A model generated the notes under the pieces. That model searched no databases and was not told where the DNA came from. It saw only the letters and a program-made list of their open reading frames with translations. A stretch of 64,000 bases of DNA from Sporobolomyces roseus (taxonomy: Eukaryota > Basidiomycota > Microbotryomycetes > Sporidiobolales > Sporidiobolaceae): NCBI GenBank assembly GCA_016617785.1, contig JADILM010000007.1, positions 434,001 to 498,000 of the forward strand, written 5' to 3'. Positions within the stretch are counted from its first letter, which is position 1. Each line of letters begins with the position of its first letter. Shown one piece after another: positions 56,440 to 64,000 of this stretch. The position numbers were made by a program, and so were the translations under genes.

Positions 56440-57907
56440 TCATCTAGTGGCACTCTGTTTTGTCCGGTTCGATTTGACGTCCCATTCACTTCCTTCCCCA
56501 TCACCATCCCTATCCTCCAATTCATCATCTCCCACCTCAAAGACCGTCTCCGTACTCTCCCCCAAATGACTCCCACCTTTGAGACTACTGCTCTTCAAAC
56601 TCCCGGGTCTACCCCTCCCTTGATGGTTATGATGATGATGGAGTAGACTCTCAGGACCTGCAACTCCAGCTTCTCCACCGTTCAATCCTTCGTTCTCTTC
56701 CGATTGTTGCGTAGCTCGCGCTTCTAGATCTCGAGCGGTTCGTTTTCGATACATGAAGGTTTGAACCAATAATAGGCAGTCGACCTGGATTCGATCGAGA
56801 GAGAGTCAGTGCGATGTGAGAAAGGGAGAGGGAGAGGGGACGAACGGAAAGTTGGAATACTGCACAAGCTTTGAATGCGATCCCGTTATCATCCGTAGCG
56901 AAATAGTAAATCGTTTTGAACGCATCCTGATACGTTTCCTCAACTATCAGTCCATCATGCTGCGAGTAAGAGAAGGGAGAATTTGTGCTTACTCCGACGA
57001 ACCAACCGAGTAGAACGGTATGTCTGAATCCAGCAGTCGATTTATTCTCGTAATTGACCAGCAATTGAGGGATCGGTAGCTGTATATCACACAATCTACC
57101 GTTATCACTCTCTATTCAATCAAAGGATAGTGAAAGGTCTGGACGTACGGTAGCTTCTAAACCGAGAGCAATGAATCCTAGTAAAGAGATATAGAATTCG
57201 ACTCTATGAAGGAAGAGGAACATTGCGCAATGCAACAAGATCAACAGAGCCGTGAATTCGAGATACCTACGTTTGAGTCAGGAGCTAGGTTTAGTTGGAG
57301 AGAAGTGCGTGGAGAGACAGAAAAAAAGACGGACGGTGGGAAAGTTTCCCATTGCCAGAGGTTTCCGGGTCTGCGAGATTGTTTGATCCGTACTGTTGGG
57401 TCACGGTAGAGGATACAGACATAGAGGATACCTGCATCGTGAGTTGAGATGGGTGAGCGAAGAGAGATCTTGACGAGGTGGAGATAGGTTGCAAACTGAC
57501 CGAATTGAGCAAAGATCATCAAGATTGATTGGATCAATAGATAGATCTGAAACCTCTCTCCCAACCAATAGATACACCTCGTAACATTCGCAACGACTAT
57601 CGAAAGAAAGCGCAAAACCGAGTCAGTCAGTTAAACCTTTCGCACTTTCTCCCTTTTGGACAAGTCGAGGACTCACTCAATAATCCTGGAATATCAGTCG
57701 AGAATCCAGTAGCGTTCCTTTTCCTACAAATTGAGATATATTGACTGAGGACAGAGGGACGGAATTGGAAAGAGGCAGGCAAAGAGTTAGAGAATTGGAG
57801 CGAAGAGGAGGAAGAGAGAGAGAGAGAGGTGCGTACTCTGTATAAGCCAGGGGAGGGAACAAGGCCATACAGATCCCTCCTATTATAGTTATCCATTGTG
57901 CTACCAT
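56440..57907 (-). CDS. ANY1: PQ-loop membrane protein, Any1 / PQLC1 (SLC66A2) family
   Basis: The start MVAQWITIIGGICMALFPPL is spliced to the first PQ-loop-like segment EKRNATGFSTDIPGLLIVAN. Then come RCIYWLGERFQIYLLIQSIL and FGILYVCILYRDPTVRIK. The second half has FYISLLGFIALGLEATLPIP and PQLLVNYENKSTAGFRH, where the PQ-loop motif is intact, then LLGWFVGDAFKTIYYFATDD and FQLSVDCLLLVQTFMYRKR. Seven membrane segments are expected. A charged, histidine-rich tail (HHHHNHQGRGRPGS) follows, ending at 56440. Any1 relatives act at Golgi/endosome membranes, antagonising flippase (Neo1/Drs2) loss or scrambling lipids. The first loop lacks the literal PQ. Six short introns were inferred from frame. 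It is divergent from the heme lyase gene. Confidence 0.82.
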
Positions 57908-58159
57908 TTCACTTGCGTGCTAGCGGAGGAAGGAAAGAGGAGAGAGATGAGGTCGGAAGTTGAAGGAAGGGAGGGGAGCGAACGAATCCTCCGGCGAGTT
58001 GTGAATCGTTCTATTGGTCTTGTGAGTTGTGTCCGAAGCTGTATGAGTGTCTACCAGAGCGATCGAGAGAGTTGAACAGGATCGAGATGATGAGATGAAG
58101 GGAAGCAAAAAAATCATCAAACTTTCTTCTGTCTCTCCTACCAATCACTAGACTCTACA

Positions 58160-59324
58160 ATGGGAGCATCTCAATCTACACCTGCCTCAACAGCTACCCC
58201 TCCACCAGGATGTCCAATGCATGAATCAACTCCTCCTCCTTCCGCCGCTTCTTGTCCAATCGATCATTCCACTCTCACTCCTTCACAAAAAGCTGCATTC
58301 GATCATGCGAGACCAGGAGATGTCAACCAACTCAACAATATCCCTACCTTGGCCCAACAACCTTCACCAGGTCAAAAAATAGATTTGCCCCTCGAAAGAA
58401 CAATCTCTTCCATCCCTCGCGCATCCTCTTCAAACGCATCACCCTCGGCGTGTCCCGTAGCACATGGAACAAAGAAAGAAGGAGAGGGAGTAACGGGAAA
58501 GAGTGAGGAAGGACAGTGGGAATATCCGAGTCCGCAACAATTCTATAACGCTTTGGTTAGGAAAGGTTGGGAGACTCCGGAGGAATCAGTAGAGATGATG
58601 GTTAATATTCATAATTGGTTGAATGAGGAGGCTTGGTCTCAAGTGAGGAAATGGGAGGAGAGACATGATGGGTGAGTTCTTCGAACAATCTTGCGAAAAC
58701 TCTCTTCTCTTGTCAATCTACGAAACTGAGTAAACGATCTACGTCTCATTCACAGAGGTGATCGTTCATCACTAGCTTCGTTCCAAGGTCGACCACAAGA
58801 GTTATCCCCAAAAGCACGTTACCATCTCTTAATGGGTAAAATCATGCCTTCCCTCTACGCGTACGTCTCTCTCTCTCCCTTTCTCTCTTCTCCCTCACTG
58901 ACCTCCCCTGTTTGTGGCATTGTGTAGTTCAATCAGACCTTTTGATCGACATGATTGGATTGTCCATCGACCTGCATTGTCGGACGGGAAATCTTACATG
59001 TCGGGAGGAAATACCGCTCCATTCACTTCCCATCGCTGTCTGTCCCTCCTCTCCTATATACTCCCTCTCCCCATCTTCCTTCTTCTCACTCTTCTTGAGT
59101 TTCTACTGATACCTTTGCTCGTTGTTTTAGATGTCATTGATTATTATCATTTAGCAGATGATAAAGAAGGGAACCCAGTCTTTTCCCTCGATGTCAGACC
59201 GGCAGTCGACGATCTCGAGTCTGTGGGGTTGAGGGTCGGAGACTGGTGGAAAATGAAGAAGGAAAGTTTGTTCGGAGATGGTGGAGCGAACGGAGGAACC
59301 CCGGGAGTGAGGGTGCAGGAGTAG
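58160..59324 (+). CDS. CYC3: Holocytochrome c synthase (cytochrome c heme lyase)
   Basis: Four exons (58160-58671, 58756-58860, 58928-59037, 59131-59324) give 306 aa. The N-terminal region holds three CP motifs (GCPMHE, SCPIDH, ACPVAH), the heme-regulatory type common to the family. The core is WEYPSPQQFYNALVRKGWET, then VNIHNWLNEEAW, with the histidine of IHN corresponding to the known axial heme ligand. It continues RPQELSPKARYHLLMGKIMP, IRPFDRHDWIVHRP, YVIDYYHLADDKEGN and FSLDVRPAVDDLESV, ending WWKMKK and a glycine-rich tail. The enzyme sits in the mitochondrial intermembrane space and attaches heme to the CXXCH of apocytochrome c. An insertion of about 20 residues separates HDW from YVIDYY, where other family members have a short R-CG-EVR link. 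Confidence 0.9.
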
Positions 59325-59748
59325 ATAGAGAAGAGTAGGAGGGGAGTGGAAGGGGAGAGGAGGTGTGGAGGGGAGAGGAAAGAGGAGAGGAGGTCGTGGT
59401 TTTTGACGTTTCTTATCATAATATTTTCCGATTTCCTTTCTTACCGCCTTACCTGCTTGTACTATCATCCTTCGACCCCCCCTTTTCTTTTTTTCCGATC
59501 TAGCATCTCTACCGCATACCAGGATCACTGTAATTCCTCACCTCTCTCTCGCTTTAGAAGTTTGCGAGGTTTCGAGAGATCGTCGAGATATGTTCTGTGA
59601 TACAAGGTGGTAAGGATATGGATACAACAATGACTGATCTAAGTAACGAGATTCTGATTAGTATGTCGTCTCGAGTCGGAATCAAGGGGGAGAGCCTCAC
59701 TTCGAAACCCTAACGAAACTCCTACGAAACCCCTCTCTCTCGATCGCC
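59325..59748. other. Convergent 3' flanks of heme lyase and NCE101
   Basis: In this 424-bp gap GA-rich sequence directly after the heme lyase stop gives low-complexity frames on both strands. A T-rich stretch at about 59480-59500 could serve in 3'-end formation. No gene was recognised. Confidence 0.3.
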
Positions 59749-60074
59749 CTATTCCGTTTGCACCTCTTTCCCAATCTCTTTACTCAATTCTTCCCATCCA
59801 ATCTCTTCCTTGCCCTCTTTCCCACCTTGCTTCGATCGTCTCTTTTCCCGTTGATCGATTTTCCACCTAACCATTCCGAGCAGAGAGTCTTCTGATGATC
59901 GATTCAGTTTCTTCTCGTAGAGATAATAGGCGAATAGTCCCGTTCCGAGTCCGAGAAATATATCGCCTGTTCTGTTGAGAGGGGGAGAAGGGTTAGGAGG
60001 ATTGAAGCAAGAGAAGAGATCTTTGAGACGTACTTTGAGATGAGATAGATTCGAGATGGGATAGAGGAAGCCAT
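59749..60074 (-). CDS. NCE101: NCE101-like small membrane protein
   Basis: Two exons (60074-60034, 59971-59749) give 87 aa. The N-terminus reads MASSIPSRIYLISKTGDIFL, followed by GLGTGLFAYYLYEKKLNRSS. This resembles the Nce101 pattern: a short leader, then a single membrane span ending in a YY-YE+R-like sequence. The C-terminus is charged (KIDQREKRRSKQGGKEGKEE). In yeast Nce101 was described in non-classical protein export, though its molecular role is poorly known. The intron splits a lysine codon, and the acceptor is chosen because it restores ISKTGDIF. The gene is divergent from the TRAIP-like gene. Small size lowers certainty. Confidence 0.55.
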
Positions 60075-60344
60075 GCGTAATTCAAGTTCGAGAGAGATAC
60101 AGGAGCGATAGAAGTGATTAGGGAGAGGAAGAGTTCCAAAAACAAACTTCGGAAAAAGATGAATCACTCATCTTCCTTCCACTCACAAACTCTAGAACGC
60201 TCACCTGATAGCTGTACAATCAGCCCCGCAACTACTTTCCGCCCCTTCTATCAGTCCAACGCGTCTCCTCCCATCAATCATCCTTCACTCAACCCTTCCC
60301 CTCCCTCCCCTCCACCTCACCTCCCCCCCATCAAAGCCCTCTAG

Positions 60345-62394
60345 ATGACCATCATATTATCAGCGAAATGCTTCTGCATGTCATCGACGGGAGCGGATGG
60401 TACGAACGAGATGGCAGCTGTGAAAGTTTGTGGTCATGTTTTACATCGCGTACGTTCACTCTTCTGCTCTCTTATTCCACTTCAGGCCGAGCTGATTCGA
60501 AGGAAGGAGAGATATACAGGGCTGTTTACTTCAATGGTGGAGGGAAAAAGAAACTTGTCCTTGTTGCAACCAACCAACCTCTCTCTCATCATCAATGAAG
60601 AAGCAAGGTCTACTCCAAGAATCCCTCATGATTAGATTGTTCAACGTCGAAGCACATGCGATCAATAGGAGTGGAGGTTCGGGAGGAATCAGTTCGGACG
60701 GATTCTTGAATCAGACGCAAGATACTCAACAGATTTTGGATGAAGTTATGGAGAGGAAGAGGAGGAGACCTAGTAAGGATAAGAAAGGGAAGGGGAAGAT
60801 GGTCATTCATGATGATGAGGAAGAAGAAGGAGAGGAGGAGGAGGAGGGACAAGGCAAGGAGGATGCGAAGGAGAAGGAAGTTACGAGGTTGAGGAAAGAG
60901 TTGAGGGAAACTAAGAATACTGTTAGGGATCAGAGGAATGAAGCGGAACAGTACAGACTTCAGTGCATCAAGTTGGAGGAATCGCTCAAACCTCTCGAAG
61001 AAGACCTCGACTTGTTGAGGGAAGAAAACTCTGCACTCGTCGAAGAAGTCGGCGAGATGGAGGAACAACTCGCGGGGTTGAATGCGGATGTATTGGAGGA
61101 TACCAAGAAGCTCTTGGAAGGAGTCGAAGCGGATAACAAGAAGTTGACGAGGGAAGTCAAGAATTGGATTGCGAAATGCGATAGGAAGGAGATGGTCGCG
61201 AGGGAAAGGAAAGAGAAGATTGACAAGTTGGAACAGAAGTTGAAGAACGAGGGGAGTGAGGGTGGTGTCAAGATCATGGAACTCGAGGCGGAAGTGGATG
61301 AGCTGAAAGATGTGCTTATGAAGTACGTTCTCTCTTCGCTTTTTACCCTTTTCCTTCATCCTCGCTCTTGCACAGACTCATTTGTGATCATCTTACAGAA
61401 CGAGAGCAGCGGTCGACAAGGCAGAACACGATACGAGGGCGGCAGAACAAGCAGCAGAAAAGAGAATCAATCAGATTGGGGAGCAAGCGAAAGCTCGAGT
61501 CGATCAAGCACAGAAACTTATGGACGACGCAATCAAGGACGAACAGAAAGGAAAGCAGCTCATCGCTCAATTGAGGCTGGGTAACAAGAATTGGGAATCA
61601 AAGGTGAGTTTGCGTTTTTACATATCCGACTTGAGGGACCCGAGTCGCCCGGACTGATATTCGATCCTGCATTCTCGCTATAGTACAAGAAGCTCAAATC
61701 GAAGTACACAAAGCTGTCAACCTCGAAGAAAGGTGTGGTAGCCGATTCAGACGATTCAGATTCCGACAACCCTAAACCCCCGCGTCCCATCTCCCGTTCT
61801 CCCGCTCCTGTCCGACAACCTCTCGCTTCGACCTCATCTCACAATTATCTCGCATCCCCTTCTCCTCCTCCAGCTTTCAAGATCAAGAATCTGTCTTCTC
61901 TCGCCAACGCTACGAACGCTTTCTCGCCTGTCAAACGTCCTGCTCCAGCTCAAACACGAGGAGAGGAATCGGAGGAGGAGGATATCTACGCTCCAGTCGT
62001 GCCCTCAGATGGAGAGATGGAGCTGGAAGAATTGGAGGATGAGATCGAGGGTGAACCGGATACGGAGAACTCTGAAGAAAGTGACGACGACGTGATCTTT
62101 GTCGACGAACCTTCCGCCTCTGCTCCCACTCACTCGAAACCTCAATCAAAATCCCAACAACTCGCTCTCGGAGATTCGACGGTTTCGAAACACTTTCCTC
62201 GCTCTTCATCACAGAAAACTTCTTTCCCAATTTTCGGATCCGCCTCTACCGCACCCAATCGAATCCAAGGAGGAGTACTGGGAAAGAGACCGTTAGGAGA
62301 GAAGAGCAAGAGTGATAGGTGGATCCCGGATTTCAGGGATGAGAAGAAAGTCGTTGCGAAGGGACCGGTCGTTAAGAAGAGGAGAAAGTCCTAG
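60345..62394 (+). CDS. TRAIP: TRAIP-like RING E3 ubiquitin ligase with coiled coil
   Basis: Exons 60345-60449, 60520-61322, 61399-61603 and 61684-62394 give 607 aa. The RING is at the extreme N-terminus: AKCFC, then MAAVKVCGHVLHR in exon 1, and GCLLQWWREKETCPCCNQ at the start of exon 2. Together they supply Cys9, Cys11, Cys29, His31, His34, Cys37 and the final CPCC pair, a C3H2C3-like arrangement with a tight first CxC. Next is QGLLQESLMIRLFNVEAHAI. A long coiled coil covers roughly residues 130-370 (VTRLRKELRETKNTVRDQRN, LDLLREENSALVEEVGEMEE). The C-terminus is acidic and serine-rich (SEESDDDVIFVDEP), with basic ends (VKKRRKS). TRAIP ubiquitinates the CMG helicase at converged forks and interstrand crosslinks and guards genome stability; the function here is by family. 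The exon 2 acceptor is chosen because it is the only one that completes the RING. Confidence 0.75.
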
Positions 62395-62638
62395 GAAAGG
62401 AAGGAGTAGAGATGTAAGTAGAATGTTGTTGTAATCGCTTAGCTTACTCGTCAATCGTCGTCGTCGTCGTCGTCGTCGCTTCGGACAATCCGCGGATTGA
62501 GTCTATTCGCCTCCTTCTGTCCTCTTTCCTCTCTCCGCTCTGCTTCCCACCCGACCTAGGAAGTTTGATCGGTATGTCCTACTCTCTTTGCCTATTGTCC
62601 CTGAGTATGCTGATGATTCTCTTTCCTCCTCTCTCAAG
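62395..62638. repeat. Intergenic segment with (TCG)8 microsatellite
   Basis: Eight perfect TCG units occupy 62455-62478 between the TRAIP-like gene and F-box gene 3. Such runs can mutate rapidly in length. The rest of this 244-bp gap is CT-rich leader sequence before the F-box start. Confidence 0.6.
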
Positions 62639-63883
62639 ATGTCGTCTCCCGCACCCGCTTTGGATCGTCTTCCCGAACCTCTTCAGATCAAGATCTACAG
62701 GAACTTGAAAGACAGGGATCTCCTTAGTCTCGCTGTCGTCAACAAAGGAGTCTCGCGAATCGCACGCCCTCGCCTCTATCTCAAAAGCGTTCTCACCATT
62801 CCTCCCGATGAAACTCCTGGACCCGATCTCTGGAACCAACGCTGGTCGAGGAAACAGCAGGATCTCTATTGCGAGACTATCACGACCAATCCCGAATTAG
62901 GAGGACAAGCTCTCAGTCTCTACCTCTCGATCTATCAAGACGCAGGAGGATTCGCCGAACCCGTCGTCGAGGACGAGAAGTCGATCAAACAAGTCGTCGG
63001 AGCCGTTCAGAAACTCCAAAGCCTCAAAGCTCTCCACGTCTTTCAGAATAGAAACGTCGCTTTCCCAAAAGCTCTCCTCGACAGTCTTCCTCGTTCCCTC
63101 ATCGTTGTCGACCTTAGCCACTCCTCTCTCTCCGACGACTATTGTCTCGAGCTCCTGTTCAACCTCCCTCTCCTCAAGTGCTTCAAGGCTCAAATCGTAC
63201 CCGAAGCGAACAAACCCTCCTACCCTCCCCTTCATCACTCGAATCTCGAAGGTCTCGCCATTGACCTCCAACAAATCTCTCCCGCTTTCTTCCGCGCCAT
63301 CACTCACAACGTCCCTCTCCTCACGACCTTTGAAACCGATTTCCCTGGATTACTCGTCATGAAAGGTTCTCCCTTCCTTCGCCGCCTCAAATCCCTCTTC
63401 ATCGTAGGGAAGCAGATGATGGTACTCGAGATGCAGACGAGGGAGTACGTCGACAACCTCGTCAGCATTCTCTCTGAATGTCCAGTCCTCAAACACTTCG
63501 CGATCCACGCTCTTTACGAAGCTGGAATCGATCAATACATCACCATCGCTATCGAGCAACTCGACATCTTCCAACACATCCCTCCCTCGGTTACTTCCTT
63601 CGAACTCTGCGGTTTCCTCTGTAAATCCTCCTATCTTCTCTCGACCGTCACTCGTCTCGCACCTCAGCTCGAACGCCTCAAGATCTCAACTGTCTATCCG
63701 ATCGAGGAGGAGACTCGCCATTTCATGAGGGGAACTGTTCCGGACAAGGCTATGGAAGGGGAGGTCAAGAGGATCTGCAAGGAGAATGGAGTCAAGTTCG
63801 TTTACAGGGATATCGAGAAGGAGAATGAGGAGAAGAGGAAGCTGAAAGCTCGTAACGGTCAAGGGGATTGTAGGATCGTTTAG
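62639..63883 (+). CDS. F-box/LRR-type protein (family member 3)
   Basis: An uninterrupted frame of 414 aa from the ATG at 62639 (MSSPAPALDRLPEPLQIKIY). The F-box is good: LDRLPEPLQIKIYRNLKDRD, then LLSLAVVNKGVSRIARPRLY. Leucine-rich segments follow (LQSLKALHVFQNRNVAFPKA, LPRSLIVVDLSHSSLSDDYC, LLFNLPLLKCFKAQIV). The closing EGEVKRICKENGVKFVYRDI matches in layout the C-terminal signature of members 1 and 2. Here the N-terminal LPEPL motif needed for Skp1 contact is intact. It is likely an SCF substrate receptor. It lies about 19 kb from member 2 and is intronless like its relatives. The tail (KARNGQGDCRIV) is unremarkable apart from a near-terminal cysteine. Confidence 0.78.
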   Translation: MSSPAPALDRLPEPLQIKIYRNLKDRDLLSLAVVNKGVSRIARPRLYLKSVLTIPPDETPGPDLWNQRWSRKQQDLYCETITTNPELGGQALSLYLSIYQDAGGFAEPVVEDEKSIKQVVGAVQKLQSLKALHVFQNRNVAFPKALLDSLPRSLIVVDLSHSSLSDDYCLELLFNLPLLKCFKAQIVPEANKPSYPPLHHSNLEGLAIDLQQISPAFFRAITHNVPLLTTFETDFPGLLVMKGSPFLRRLKSLFIVGKQMMVLEMQTREYVDNLVSILSECPVLKHFAIHALYEAGIDQYITIAIEQLDIFQHIPPSVTSFELCGFLCKSSYLLSTVTRLAPQLERLKISTVYPIEEETRHFMRGTVPDKAMEGEVKRICKENGVKFVYRDIEKENEEKRKLKARNGQGDCRIV

Positions 63884-64000
63884 AATGGGCAGAGGTAACT
63901 TTTGACGGAGAGGGCCTCGAGAAAGTCTGAGTAGCAACTTTGGAAGCGAATCACGAATAGGAAAGAAGGATCAGTTCAGCAGTTTCTTCTATACAGTCCC

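Noticed and set aside
62588..62638. Upstream extension of F-box gene 3 to 62588
   Set aside because: That start is a non-ATG codon; the first in-frame ATG is 62639, directly before the F-box.

Overview
The window looks like nuclear DNA of a basidiomycete fungus, most likely a red-yeast-type Pucciniomycotina (Rhodotorula, Sporobolomyces or Leucosporidium-like); the lineage is inferred. Support: balanced base composition, short GT-AG introns of about 40-110 nt in nearly every gene, very small exons, tight gene spacing, standard code, and fungal or general eukaryotic proteins (Zn2Cys6 regulator, NCE101, Any1, V-ATPase G, Aip1). Most genes were assembled by joining exons by eye on reading frame, splice sites and family conservation. 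Exon sums were checked for MMTAG2, RPS15, RPP2, VMA10, RNPS1, PEP12, STN1, the TEA gene, HCCS, NCE101, TRAIP and the three BTB genes.

Layout, left third (1-31 kb): MMTAG2 (+), RPS15 (-), RPP2 (+), a MATH-like/BTB gene with a one-base frameshift (-), symplekin/PTA1 (-), VMA10 (+), G3BP-like (-), RNPS1 (-), SEC24 (-), a PEP12-type syntaxin (+), AIP1 (-), mitochondrial uS5m (-), and a two-RRM low-complexity RNA-binding protein (+). These are housekeeping genes for translation, 3'-end processing, splicing/EJC, stress-granule RNP, COPII and endosomal traffic, and actin turnover.

Middle (31-44 kb): TBCE (+), then a same-strand run F-box, BTB, BTB, F-box (33.9-43.2 kb) with wide intergenic gaps. 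With the frameshifted BTB copy at 4.3-6.0 kb and another F-box gene at 62.6-63.9 kb, the window holds six putative ubiquitin-ligase substrate adaptors from two expanding families. This is the most unusual part: intron positions are conserved, a CCAAT promoter block is shared, one 118-bp tract is almost identical between two otherwise diverged paralogs, and one copy is broken.

Right third (43-64 kb): an OXR1/TLDc protein (-), a large putative STN1 telomere protein (+), a small secreted-type protein (-), a gene-poor 2-kb stretch, a Zn2Cys6 factor (+), a TEA-domain protein with AT-hooks (+), Any1/PQ-loop (-), cytochrome c heme lyase (+), NCE101 (-), a TRAIP-like RING E3 whose RING is split by an intron (+), and the last F-box gene (+). 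No rRNA, tRNA, transposon or CRISPR was found.
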